A stretch of 64,000 nt of DNA from Thermoleophilia bacterium UBA6103 (GTDB lineage Bacteria > Actinomycetota > Thermoleophilia > UBA2241): positions 297,427-361,426 of the forward strand of contig DIWP01000001.1 of NCBI GenBank assembly GCA_002423545.1. Reading direction: 5' to 3'. Positions 44,295 to 52,059 of this stretch are shown in pieces. A program made the position numbers and the translations under genes. The notes under the pieces are model-generated. The model saw nothing but the letters and a program-made list of their open reading frames with translations. It was not told the origin of the DNA and searched no databases. The first letter of the stretch is position 1. The number at the start of each line of letters is the position of its first letter.

Positions 44295-44495
44295 ATGATC
44301 AAGGTCAAGACCTTCGCCACCCCCATCAAGATCTTCGCCACCATCCGCGAACTCGAGGAGCTGGACCACGCGGTCACGACCTTCCTCAAGGACGAGGACG
44401 CGACCACGGTGCTGGCCCTCAGCGACACCGCCACGACCGGCGAGAACGGCGAGACGATCGGCCTGACCCGCTCGGTCGTCTACGAAGTTCAGTAG
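44295..44495 (+). CDS. Small protein of unknown function (Cse60-like fold?)
   Basis: A 66-residue protein, MIKVKTFATPIKIFATIREL... then a second strand region LALSDTATTGENGETIG. The ribosome site AGGAGG precedes the ATG. The pattern MIKVK ... FLKDEDATTVLALSD ... TRSVVYEV resembles small Cse60/DUF2758-type proteins by architecture, but I am not certain. It lies between the winged-helix regulator (divergent) and a methyltransferase. Confidence 0.6.
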   Translation: MIKVKTFATPIKIFATIRELEELDHAVTTFLKDEDATTVLALSDTATTGENGETIGLTRSVVYEVQ

Positions 44496-44620
44496 CCCGC
44501 CGCGCAGCGACAACGCTCAGGGCTTCTCGGCTGCACCCGGACCCGGCGGTACGGTCTCTCGGCTGCACCCCGGCCAGGGCTGCGGTAGTGTCTCCCGGCC
44601 AGCGACGCCGGAGGACGGAC

Positions 44621-45478
44621 ATGGACGACATACGGGCTGCCAACCTCAAGCTCTGGAACGAGTGGACGCTCATCCACGTCGACTCGGCTTTCTACGACGT
44701 CGACGGATTCCTGCGCGGCGGTCTCTCGCTCCTGCCGCTGGAACGAGAGGAGCTCAGCGACGTCGCCGGCAAGCGGCTGCTGCACCTGCAGTGCCACTTC
44801 GGCCTCGACACCCTCTCGCTGGCCCGCCTGGGGGCCGAGGTCACCGGCGTCGACTTCAGCAGCGAGGCGATGCAGGCGGCCCGGCGACTGGCCGCGGAGG
44901 CCGGGCTGAACGCCACGTTCATCGAGTCGGACATCTACGAGCTGGCCGACACGGCGCCGCCGGACTGGGACGGCGCCTTCGACATCGTCTTCGTCACCTA
45001 CGGCGCCCTGGAGTGGCTCAGCGATCTGCAGCCCTGGGCGGCGCTCATCGCCCGCTTCCTGCGTCCCGGCGGGCTGTTCTACCTGGCCGAGCTGCACCCC
45101 TATGCCGGCTCGCTGGAGCTGGAGCCGATCGCGCCGGAGCAGCCCGCCTACCGGCTCGTGCAGACCTACAGCTACTTCCCCACCGGTGAGCCACAACGGT
45201 TCGATGTGGAGGGCTCCTACGCCGACCCCGATGCCCATGTTGAGCAGGAGGTCTGCTACGGGTGGCCGCACCCCATCGCCGAGGTGCTGACCGTGCTGCT
45301 GGAGCAGGGACTGCGGATCGAGAGCTTCCGCGAGCACCCCTTCTCCTGCTCCGCGTACTGGCCGCAGATGCGCAAGCTCGACGACGGCTACCACTGGCTG
45401 CTCGACGAGAACGGCACCCCGCGTACCGACGTGCCGTTCTTGTACAGCCTGCGGGCCGTCAAGGAAGCCGAGGCCTGA
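44621..45478 (+). CDS. Class I SAM-dependent methyltransferase
   Basis: A 285-residue methyltransferase: motif I LLHLQCHFGLDTLSLARLGA, motif II VTGVDFSSEAM, motif III FIESDIYEL, and motif IV DIVFVTYGALEW followed by FLRPGGLFYLAELHP. The N-terminus begins MDDIRAANLKLWNEWTLIHV, as in a family often annotated simply as class I methyltransferase. The substrate is not predictable. ATG 44621 has GGAGGACGGAC. Downstream repeats begin immediately after the stop. Confidence 0.9.
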   Translation: MDDIRAANLKLWNEWTLIHVDSAFYDVDGFLRGGLSLLPLEREELSDVAGKRLLHLQCHFGLDTLSLARLGAEVTGVDFSSEAMQAARRLAAEAGLNATFIESDIYELADTAPPDWDGAFDIVFVTYGALEWLSDLQPWAALIARFLRPGGLFYLAELHPYAGSLELEPIAPEQPAYRLVQTYSYFPTGEPQRFDVEGSYADPDAHVEQEVCYGWPHPIAEVLTVLLEQGLRIESFREHPFSCSAYWPQMRKLDDGYHWLLDENGTPRTDVPFLYSLRAVKEAEA

Positions 45479-45562
45479 CGGCGAGACCCGAGACGGTGAG
45501 ACCCCTGACGGTCTGACCGTCGACGGCACGTCCCGAGACGGCGAGACCCGAGACGGTGAGAC
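45479..45562. repeat. Tandem/direct repeat after methyltransferase gene
   Basis: GACGGCGAGACCCGAGACGG-TGAGACC occurs twice (45479-45504 and about 45537-45562), separated by a perfect palindrome GACGGTC-T-GACCGTC (45507-45521). Confidence 0.75.
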
Positions 45563-45563
45563 C

Positions 45564-45592
45564 TTGACTCCGCGCACGCGCCGTTGTACTCT
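45564..45592 (+). promoter_or_regulatory. Sigma70-like promoter
   Basis: -35 TTGACT (45564-45569), 17-base spacer, -10 TACTCT (45587-45592). No protein-coding gene follows; the predicted start is at the first hairpin of the candidate ncRNA. Confidence 0.65.
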
Positions 45593-45598
45593 TTGTGT

Positions 45599-45720
45599 GC
45601 GTTCTTACACTCACAACAAGAACGCCAGCCCGGGGCGTTGTCGAGTGCCTGTCCCTACCCCAGGCTTCGGAGCCCCATGAGGGCGGCGGCCCACCCTCCA
45701 GCCGCCGCCCTCACCTTTGC
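45599..45720 (+). ncRNA. Candidate small structured RNA
   Basis: Begins at the expected +1 of the promoter at 45564-45592. Hairpin 1: GCGTTCTT (45599-45606), 11-base loop, AAGAACGC (45618-45625). A GC-rich middle region includes GGC-TTCGGA-GCC. The terminator-like hairpin has TGAGGGCGGCGGC (45678-45690), 10-base loop and GCCGCCGCCCTCA (45701-45713), then CCTTTG. No ORF is convincing. It is convergent with the HAD gene that stops at 45752. No known RNA family recognised. Confidence 0.45.
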
Positions 45721-45751
45721 CCCCCAGCTCTGCCTCGGACGCCCCGAGTCC

Positions 45752-46741
45752 CTACCGACCGTCAGCGCCCGGCTCAGGGACGTCAGCGGCAGCCGGCCCG
45801 GTGATCTCAGCGGCGGCCGGCTCAAGACCGCCGGCGGCAGCCAGCTCGACGAACAGCGCCCCGAGTCGCTCGCGCGGCACCACCAGGTCGGCGGCCCGCC
45901 GGACCTCATCGGGCGCTTCGGCGACCGCCACACCGAGGGCCGCCCAGCGCAGCATGTCGACATCGTTGTAGCTGTCGCCGCACCCCACCGTCCGCGAGGA
46001 CGCCACGCCCAGCCGCTGCCGCAACGCTTCCAGCGCACCGGACTTGCAGGCATCCGCGTGGTTGATCTCCACGTGATGACGCAGCGAGCGGGTCACGTAC
46101 AGCTCGCCGGCCCAGCGCTGCTGCATCTCCGGCAGCAACTGCTCGACCACCTCCGGCTCGGCGAGGATCAGGAGCTTGGTCGGCGGATGCTCCAGCACGA
46201 ACGGCACCAGATCGGGCACGACCGTGTACTCCACCCCGCCGAAGGCCGCGTATCGCTTCGTCCAGTCGTCCTCGCTGTCCACGAAGAGGCGGTCGTCGAC
46301 GAACGCGTTGATGTGATGCCCGCCATCGTGGGCAAAGCGCACCACGTCGGCCGCCGCCGGCGACTCGAGGGGCCGATGATGCAGGGGCCTCCCATCGGCA
46401 AGGTCGGTCACGAGCGCCCCCTGATAGCAGACGATCGGCCCCTCGTGCAGTCCCAGATCGGCGACGACCCGGCGGGCGCTCTGGAACATGCGCCCGGTGC
46501 TGACCACGAAGCACACGCCCGCCTCGCGCAGCGCCGTCACGCCTGCGATCAGCTGCGGCGGAAAGACGCCGTTCGGGGGCAGCAGCGTACCGTCCAGATC
46601 AGAGGCCACCAGGCCCGGCCGCAGCGGTGGTCGGTCGTCGGCCGACCGCAGCGGTGGTCGGTCGTCGGCAGGCCGCAGTGGTGGTCGGTCGTCGGCAGGC
46701 CGCAGCGCCGATCCGCCGCCTGCCGCCTCTTCCCCATTCAT
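45752..46741 (-). CDS. Cof-type HAD-IIB hydrolase
   Basis: A 329-residue phosphatase of the Cof/HAD-IIB group. Motif I VASDLDGTLL, motif II VVSTGR, motif III KSGALEAL (Lys) and motif IV GCGDSYNDVDML are intact. The type II cap is the central ~100 residues. The start ATG has GGAGGCC. Residues ~14-42 are three 9-residue repeats (LRPADDRPP-type), an insertion before motif I; the 27-base units are at 46620-46702. The C-terminus also contains Ala/Glu/Pro low-complexity. Likely a sugar or flavin phosphate phosphatase; the substrate is unknown. Confidence 0.88.
   Translation of the reverse strand: MNGEEAAGGGSALRPADDRPPLRPADDRPPLRSADDRPPLRPGLVASDLDGTLLPPNGVFPPQLIAGVTALREAGVCFVVSTGRMFQSARRVVADLGLHEGPIVCYQGALVTDLADGRPLHHRPLESPAAADVVRFAHDGGHHINAFVDDRLFVDSEDDWTKRYAAFGGVEYTVVPDLVPFVLEHPPTKLLILAEPEVVEQLLPEMQQRWAGELYVTRSLRHHVEINHADACKSGALEALRQRLGVASSRTVGCGDSYNDVDMLRWAALGVAVAEAPDEVRRAADLVVPRERLGALFVELAAAGGLEPAAAEITGPAAADVPEPGADGR
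46620..46702. repeat. Three 27-base tandem repeats inside the HAD gene
   Basis: Units begin CGCAG(C/T)GGTGGTCGGTCGTC and end GGC(C/A)G(A/G)C. They encode a 9-residue unit (LRPADDRPP) in the minus-strand gene. The core GTCGGCAGGCCG also occurs in the repeat at 35255-35305. Confidence 0.85.
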
Positions 46742-47087
46742 CGATCAGGCCTCCGTTCCAGAAGAGGATGGGTACGCGGGTCGCGGCCACCGGGATGACT
46801 GCTGGCACCGGGATGGTCGCTCTCGCTGCAGCAGCCGCTCTGCATTGTGTGTACACCTTGACACCGCCCAGAGGTACAGCCTTTCCAGAGCCTCTCGGCA
46901 CACGATGGCGCGCACCGGTCGCCAGTGACGAAGGTTCGGTCGGGTGCACAGAGTCGACGGACCGCGAGCCACGCCGGTCACGGGCAACGACGACCAGACC
47001 GGCAACGACGACCGGTGTAGATGCCCGCCACCTTGGGTACACAGCGATCACAGAGGAGAATGCGAGAACCCCGAGGGGTCCGATTCT
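46742..47087. other. 345-base intergenic region, no gene recognised
   Basis: Contains TTGACA (46858-46863) without a clear -10 at normal distance, repeated GGCAACGACGACC elements near 46983-47012, and GAGAA...TTCTC arms at 47063-47087 before the terminator. It may hold an RNA; I find no tRNA, tmRNA, SRP or RNase P landmarks. Confidence 0.4.
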
Positions 47088-47117
47088 CAAAGAGACCTGG
47101 TGATCGCCAGGTCTCTT
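47088..47117. terminator. Bidirectional intrinsic terminator
   Basis: Perfect 12-bp stem AAAGAGACCTGG / CCAGGTCTCTTT with 6-base loop; A/T-rich stem ends provide a T-tract on both strands. It terminates the minus-strand Asp23/AmaP operon and possibly a plus-strand RNA. Confidence 0.8.
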
Positions 47118-47150
47118 TCTGTGTGCGCCGTGCAGCCCGCATCGCTCCCG

Positions 47151-47330
47151 CTACTTCCTGCGGAACGCATCCTTCAGCTTCTCCAGGTCGACCTGGCCCT
47201 CCAGGAGCCCCACGACCAGGTAGCCCACGAACGCACAGAGCGCGACGACGAGCATCTCGCCGAAACCGAGCCACATCCAGATCACGCCGACGGCGGCACC
47301 GATGATCAGTCCGATGTACGCGCCTTTCAC
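47151..47330 (-). CDS. DUF2273-family small membrane protein
   Basis: A 59-residue protein with two hydrophobic helices (IGLIIGAAVGVIWMWLGFG and MLVVALCAFVGYLVVGLLEG), ending in a Lys/Arg tail. Position and layout match DUF2273 proteins that always accompany Asp23 and AmaP. GTG 47330 overlaps the AmaP stop (GTGA). Confidence 0.8.
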   Translation of the reverse strand: MKGAYIGLIIGAAVGVIWMWLGFGEMLVVALCAFVGYLVVGLLEGQVDLEKLKDAFRRK

Positions 47331-47890
47331 GAGTCACCCCTGTCGTCGAGTATGAACCTGTCGACCTCGATCTCCAGCCAGCCTATCTCCTTGCCGGTGG
47401 CGCGGCGCAAGTCGTCGCTGACCACCTGCAGCAGGCGCGGGTGGAGTCGCGCCAGATCGCACGGCCGGGCGCTCACCACGGCCAGTGCATCGTACCTCTC
47501 GCCGTCCTCGTACAGCGTCACCCGGGCCTGCTCGATCTCGGCGGCATGCCGGGTGAGCGCCCGCGAGAGGTAGCGATCGACAGGACCGGCCTCGATGGTG
47601 GTGGTGCCGCCCTCGCCGGCGAGGTCGATGCGCTTGATCCCGGGGGCCGGCCGGCGCACCACGCGCGCCGCCAGCACGAGGCAGACCAGCGCCACGAGCC
47701 CGGCACACGCGGCCGCCACGCCGGCGCGCCACGGATGACCGGGCTCCACGACCCACTGCCACCACGAGGGCAACGGCCAGCTGACGTCGGGGACGGCCGC
47801 CAGCACGATCTGCCGCGCCGCGACGGCACCGGCCACGGCGATGGCCACCACGCCGACGACGATGAGGACCGTGCGGGCGAGGCGCGTCAC
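47327..47890 (-). CDS. amaP: Alkaline shock response membrane anchor protein (AmaP)
   Basis: A 187-residue protein with two N-terminal transmembrane helices (about 7-30 and 55-78) and a cytoplasmic domain ending VDRFILDDRGDS. AmaP tethers Asp23 to the membrane in Gram-positive bacteria. The order asp23, second membrane protein, amaP, DUF2273 is typical for actinobacteria. GTG start overlaps the previous stop. Confidence 0.8.
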   Translation of the reverse strand: MTRLARTVLIVVGVVAIAVAGAVAARQIVLAAVPDVSWPLPSWWQWVVEPGHPWRAGVAAACAGLVALVCLVLAARVVRRPAPGIKRIDLAGEGGTTTIEAGPVDRYLSRALTRHAAEIEQARVTLYEDGERYDALAVVSARPCDLARLHPRLLQVVSDDLRRATGKEIGWLEIEVDRFILDDRGDS

Positions 47891-48453
47891 GGCAGGTACC
47901 TGCCCAGCTCGCGGACGCGCGCGCAGCGGACCTCGATGCGCGGCCGTGTACAGGAGAGTCCGGCCGCGTCGCAGAGCGCCCGCTGCATGCGGTCGGCGGC
48001 CTCGCCACGCAGCCGCGTCTCGTCGGACAGCGGCCGCGCCACGATATCGACCTCGGCCTGCAGCTCACCGTGCCGCGACCGTACTCGTGCCTCGGTCTGC
48101 AGCACGTCGGGGTCGACGGCCATGGCGGCGGCCAGCTCGCGCTCGATGGCGTGCGAGCGCACGGTGACACGGCCGCCGGGAACGTCGACCCGCAGCAGCG
48201 GATCGCGCAGGCGCAGGCCGGCGACCATGAGCAGCACGCCGACGATCACCGCCGCCGCCAGCAGGGCGACCCGCTGCGGTACGTCGTCCGGCAGCGGCAC
48301 GGAGGCCCACGGCGAGAAGTCCGAGCCGCTCGCCGCGGCCACGAACTCGACGGCGAGCATCACGAAGAACCCCGTGGCGACGAGCAGCACCAGCCCCGCC
48401 AGGACGGCAGCGAAGCGCTCGGTAGGCGGTATCCTGCGCGGCGGCTTGCTCAC
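47887..48453 (-). CDS. Membrane protein of the Asp23 cluster (DUF6286/AmaP-like)
   Basis: A 188-residue protein with two hydrophobic helices (about 16-38 and 62-80), followed by a soluble domain (RVDVPGGRVTVRSHAIEREL ... RPRIEVRCARVREL). It appears homologous in architecture to AmaP, and such a second anchor is common in actinobacterial Asp23 operons. It starts 10 bases after the asp23 stop. Confidence 0.75.
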   Translation of the reverse strand: MSKPPRRIPPTERFAAVLAGLVLLVATGFFVMLAVEFVAAASGSDFSPWASVPLPDDVPQRVALLAAAVIVGVLLMVAGLRLRDPLLRVDVPGGRVTVRSHAIERELAAAMAVDPDVLQTEARVRSRHGELQAEVDIVARPLSDETRLRGEAADRMQRALCDAAGLSCTRPRIEVRCARVRELGRYLP

Positions 48454-48463
48454 GGCGTGCCGA

Positions 48464-48850
48464 TCAGCCCTCCTCCACCTCGTCCTCGCTGGGGAAGTGG
48501 ATGTCGGCGACCACGACGTTGACCTCGCGTACCTTGAGTCCCGTCGTCCCTTCGACCTGGGTGCGGACGGCCTGACGGCACTTCTCGGCCACGTCGGCGA
48601 TGTTGTGTCCGTACGTGGCGACCATGGTGATGTCGATGTCGACGCCGCCCTCGTGGATGTCGACGCTGATGCCCTGCGTGCGGCTCTCGCCGCGCAGCGA
48701 GCTGAACGCGCGCGAGGCGGCGCCGCCGAGCCCGTGCACGCCCGCGATCTCGCGGCATGCGTTGTGCGCCACCTTGGCGACCACGCTGTCGGAGATGGTC
48801 ACCGGCTGGCTCGGCACCCCGCCTTCCGGCTGCTGCGGCTCTTCGGCCAT
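48464..48850 (-). CDS. Asp23/Gls24 family envelope stress response protein
   Basis: A 128-residue Asp23 (DUF322) protein: VTISDSVVAKVAHNACREIA, VHGLGGAASRAFS, GGVDIDITMVATYGHNIADV and VEGTTGLKVREVNVVVADIHF. It forms membrane-associated filaments with AmaP in firmicutes and is linked to cell-wall stress. It leads the four-gene operon; GAGGGTGAC precedes its ATG. Confidence 0.92.
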   Translation of the reverse strand: MAEEPQQPEGGVPSQPVTISDSVVAKVAHNACREIAGVHGLGGAASRAFSSLRGESRTQGISVDIHEGGVDIDITMVATYGHNIADVAEKCRQAVRTQVEGTTGLKVREVNVVVADIHFPSEDEVEEG

Positions 48851-49129
48851 GTCACCCTCCTTGACGTCGCGGCGAGACGCGGCGCGCGCCGGCCCCGCCG
48901 AACGGGATCTGCCTGCCTGCAACTCTACCGGTTTGCGACCGCCGGCGACGAGTCCACGTATGCGAAAAACGGCGGGCCATCCGGCAGTCGACCGGGGAGC
49001 CGATGGGCGGCGAGTCGCCCGAATGTCGGCCGGCGAGGCGGCGAGTCGCCCGGACATCGACCGGCGGGCAGGCGGCGGTGAGCGATCTGCCGTCCGACGG
49101 CAGGCAGGCGGCGGTGAGCGATCAGCCCG
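48851..49129. other. Intergenic region with GC-rich direct repeats
   Basis: No gene is recognised. CGGCGAGTCGCCCG(A/G)A occurs at about 49008 and 49038. GGCAGGCGGCGGTGAGCGATC occurs at about 49069 and 49104, the latter touching the 3' end of the cytochrome gene. The asp23 operon promoter must lie near 48860-48960. Confidence 0.6.
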
Positions 49130-49492
49130 TCAGTCGGGGAACTGCTCTGAGAGGTAGTCGATGACCGCCTGCCGCTCCTGATCGTCGAGCTGCGCACCCC
49201 TGGCGATCATGCTGTCGACGATCGACGTCCACTCATCCGGCGACTCGCTCTCGCCCTCCACCCTGGCGAGATCATGGCACTGCGTGCAGCGCTCCTGCAC
49301 CAAAGCGGCGCCGTCCAGTGCCGCCGTTGCCGTGGCGGTCGGCTCAGCGGGCGTCGTGGCGGCGGGCGTCGTGGCGGCGGGCGTCGTCGGCTCCTCCTGC
49401 GGCGTCTCACCGCCACAGGCCGCGAGGGCCGGTGCCAGCAGCAGTGCGAACGCGACGACAGAGACTGCACGCATCTTGACCGAGCGTCTCAT
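49130..49492 (-). CDS. Monoheme c-type cytochrome lipoprotein
   Basis: A 120-residue lipoprotein: signal peptide with lipobox LAAC (C26), a Thr/Pro/Ala-rich linker with repeated TTPAA units, then a small cytochrome c domain with the heme motif C69-T-Q-C-H73. The C-terminal domain resembles short cytochromes with a QERQAVIDYLSEQF helix. Candidate distal Met is in SMIARGAQL. It may donate or accept electrons at the outer membrane face. GGGAGGCG precedes ATG 49492. Confidence 0.85.
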   Translation of the reverse strand: MRRSVKMRAVSVVAFALLLAPALAACGGETPQEEPTTPAATTPAATTPAEPTATATAALDGAALVQERCTQCHDLARVEGESESPDEWTSIVDSMIARGAQLDDQERQAVIDYLSEQFPD

Positions 49493-49655
49493 GGAACGCC
49501 TCCCCCCGACGTGAAGTCCGGCACAGCGGGCCACCGCTGCCGGCACACGTGGAGCATCGTACAACGTGTCGGCCGGGATTTCGGAAACGTGCGTTCATCG
49601 CTCACGACGCACCCCTGGCGATTCCGTGCAGCGCCCACCTGCGAAGTCCGCTCGC

Positions 49656-49879
49656 TCATCCGCCGATGGTGGCCTCAGCTACACACGCTTCAAGTACCGG
49701 CGATTCCGAATCGACCGCATCCGGCCCGACTGCCTCGAGGTGGAAGCGAATACCGACCGCACGTCGGCGAGCGCCCCCTCATAGGAATCACCCTGCCCGA
49801 CGATGACACCGTTGCTGCCCAGGGGATAGGCAACGTAGCCATCAGCATGCTTCTCGAGCACGATCTTCATGCTCACCAT
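49656..49879 (-). pseudogene. HicB-like antitoxin gene with a frameshift
   Basis: The minus frame from ATG 49879 encodes MKIVLEKHADGYVAYPLGSN and GQGDSYEGALADVRS, the HicB fold. After about codon 44 the HicB continuation (IRFHLEAVGPDAV) is found in another frame, running to a stop at 49656. One deleted base near 49745-49750 explains it. No hicA partner is seen on either side. Probably a dead remnant of a toxin-antitoxin pair, unless the 66-codon truncated form is used. Confidence 0.7.
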
Positions 49880-49935
49880 CTGCGCTGCCAGCGTAGCTAT
49901 GCTCCTCGAAACGCACCTGCAGGACCCGCTCGACG

Positions 49936-50189
49936 AGCTGGCAGCCTGCTGGTTCCGAGTGTTCTCGCGACGGCCAGCTACTGGTAGAGTACGTGTTGTC
50001 GTGAAGTCGTTGCGCAGCAGGATGATCGGCGCCTTCGAGAACCCCTTCGGCTACTACGTCCCGGACGCAAGGCAGCGCATCACATTCGAGGCCAGGACGC
50101 GCAAAGGCAAGTACGAGTGGTTACTCTCGGCCACAGACTGGGCCGGCAACGTCCAGAAGACCAGCTGGAAGTACCTCACGGTCAAGTGA
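49936..50189 (+). pseudogene. Duplicated 3' fragment of the YCF48-like gene
   Basis: About 85 codons closely matching the last 86 codons of the gene at 50290-51609 (LAACWFRV ... VRVVVKSLR ... FGYYV ... ARQRITF ... WAGNVQK ... TSWKY), with a few base changes and small deletions. It lacks any signal peptide or start of its own. It ends at the equivalent stop codon. It looks like the remains of a tandem duplication. Confidence 0.8.
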
Positions 50190-50289
50190 GGACCCGGCTC
50201 TGGTCGGGCGGTCGCAGCGTTGCTCGCACGGTACATGGCCGGCAGTTGCGCAACATCAGCGGCTAACCACGACGGAAAGGACGGAGACG

Positions 50290-51609
50290 ATGGCGACCAC
50301 AAGGACGGGAACACACGTGGGTCACGGAGACGCCGGCGGGGACGGCGGAGGCAGCTGCCCGAGACCGGGTCGCATGATGACCCGATTGACCGCGGCGGCG
50401 GTCGTCGCGCTGGTCGGGCTGCTGCTCGTCCCCCAGGTCTGCCTCGCCGCAGGGTTCTCCAGGCAGCGGATCTCGGCGGGCGCGAGCGCGATCTCCTTCG
50501 TCGATGCCAACCATGGCTATGCCGCGGGTGAAGGCATCTGGAAGACCATCGACGGCGGCCGCAGCTGGAGGCCAATGGCGCCCCCGCTCACCATGGACTA
50601 CAAGGGTGTGTCGGCGGTCACGGCGACAGCGGCGTGGGTGTGCGGCGACGACGGCTTCATCGGCCACACCTCGAACGGCATGACCTGGCAGTCACAGGTG
50701 AGCGGCACGGTACAGGCGCTCATCGCTATCGATTTCGTCAGCGCTACGAACGGTTGGGCGTGCGGCAGAGGTGGGACGATCGTAGCCACAACCGACGGCG
50801 GAGCCTCGTGGGTCACCCAGACCACAGGTGTCACGACGAACCTCATAGCCGTCGACTTCGTCGATAGCATCCATGGATGGGCGGTCGGCGACAGCGGCGA
50901 GATCATCGCCACCGTGAACGGCGGAGTCACGTGGACAGTGCAGGCAAGCGGCACCGCAAGCGATCTCTATGATGTCTGGTTCAGCGACCCCTCCAGCGGG
51001 TGGGCATGCGGAGAAGCGGGCGTCCTGCTGCGCACGCAGAACGGCGGCGCGACGTGGAGAAAGACGGACTCCCGCACCACGGACGACATCTACACCATCG
51101 GCTTCGGGTCGTCGCTGATCGGGTGGATGGGCGGCTGGAGTGCCGCCAGGACGGCCGATGGGGGTGCGAGCTGGGCTGCCGTTCCGGAGTCTGGACCCGG
51201 CTCCCTCGACTGGGGCGCCGTATTCGAGTCCAGTGTCGTTGATGCCAGGCATTGCTGGCTGACCCAGAACAGAGAAGATGGCGTCTACGCCTGGGACACC
51301 TCCCGTCCCACCGTGAAGGCGCTGAAGAACGTCAGCGTCAAGCGCGGCAAGCTCGCAGCCTGCTGGTTCCGCGTCAATGACACGACGGCCGGCTACTGTG
51401 GCAGAGTACGTGTTGTCGTCAAGTCGTTGCGCGGTAGGAAGATCGCCGCCTTCAACGGCCCCTTCGGCTACTACGTGACGAACGCACGGCAGCGCATCAC
51501 ATTCAGGGCCAAGCTGGGCAAAGGCAAGTACAAGTGGGTGCTCTCGGCCACCGACTGGGCCGGCAACGTCCAGAAGAAGACCAGCTGGAAGTACTTCACG
51601 GTCAAGTAG
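50290..51609 (+). CDS. Secreted YCF48/BNR-like beta-propeller protein
   Basis: A 439-residue protein. A signal peptide begins around MMTRLTAAAVVALVGLLLV, preceded by a 28-residue N-region with a strong ribosome site (start ATG 50290; MMTRL at 50374 is an alternative). A propeller of about six blades follows, each with T-x-D/N-G-G-x-S/T-W and a G-W-A-C-G/V-G turn (ATTDGGASW, ATVNGGVTW, TQNGGATW). The last ~100 residues form a separate domain (CGRVRVVVKSLRGRKIAAFN), which is the part duplicated at 49936-50189. It lies in the lower-GC accessory segment. A role in surface binding is inferred only. Confidence 0.82.
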   Translation: MATTRTGTHVGHGDAGGDGGGSCPRPGRMMTRLTAAAVVALVGLLLVPQVCLAAGFSRQRISAGASAISFVDANHGYAAGEGIWKTIDGGRSWRPMAPPLTMDYKGVSAVTATAAWVCGDDGFIGHTSNGMTWQSQVSGTVQALIAIDFVSATNGWACGRGGTIVATTDGGASWVTQTTGVTTNLIAVDFVDSIHGWAVGDSGEIIATVNGGVTWTVQASGTASDLYDVWFSDPSSGWACGEAGVLLRTQNGGATWRKTDSRTTDDIYTIGFGSSLIGWMGGWSAARTADGGASWAAVPESGPGSLDWGAVFESSVVDARHCWLTQNREDGVYAWDTSRPTVKALKNVSVKRGKLAACWFRVNDTTAGYCGRVRVVVKSLRGRKIAAFNGPFGYYVTNARQRITFRAKLGKGKYKWVLSATDWAGNVQKKTSWKYFTVK

Positions 51610-51930
51610 AGGCGCCCGGAGGCCGTAGCAGGATGGCACGGCAGAGGTGAAGCGGGTCCGCGGCGGGCATGGGCCGGCGCGGACCCACTTCTCCATCGCC
51701 CCCCGGCAGCACGCGTGCGGCGCCGCCAAGCGCCGATCCCGGGACCGCCCATCCGCCAGGTCAGGCGCTCAGCGGGGGCGAGTGTCGCGAAGCGCTTCCC
51801 GGCAGCCCGCGGAACGGGCGCCAGGAAGGACGAAGGGAGACGCCAGCGCCCCCCTGCTTGAGAGGGCAAGGACCCTCCCGGTGCCAGCCGAGTCGATTCT
51901 ACCCCACCTCGAGTTCACTGCAGCGTCGTG

Positions 51931-52025
51931 TTGACAAGTGATGTCATCAGAGCATGATCAACGTGTGCTCTCCCCGGGTCACGACCCGGGATGCGAAGCC
52001 GCTTTCGGGCGGCTTCTGCTTTTCC
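51931..52025 (+). ncRNA. Candidate small RNA or attenuator with two hairpins
   Basis: Promoter-like TTGACA (51931-51936), 18 bases, TGATCA (51955-51960). Hairpin CCCGGGT...ACCCGGG at 51973-51990, then an intrinsic terminator GAAGCCGC / GCGGCTTC (51995-52016) followed by TGCTTTT. It ends 35 bases before the NYN-domain remnant. Confidence 0.5.
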
Positions 52026-52059
52026 ATGGTCCGCGCGCGTCGGCGGCGTAGCCTCGCTG

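Noticed and set aside
45599..45720. 6C RNA at the small RNA locus
   Set aside because: Neither hairpin loop has a run of six C; the real 6C RNA is at 60997-61065.
46742..47117. tmRNA, SRP RNA or RNase P RNA
   Set aside because: No tRNA-like end, no SRP apical tetraloop motif and no RNase P core sequences.
49679..50189. HicA toxin partner for the hicB remnant
   Set aside because: Neither flank contains a HicA-like basic small ORF; upstream sequence is a duplicated propeller fragment.
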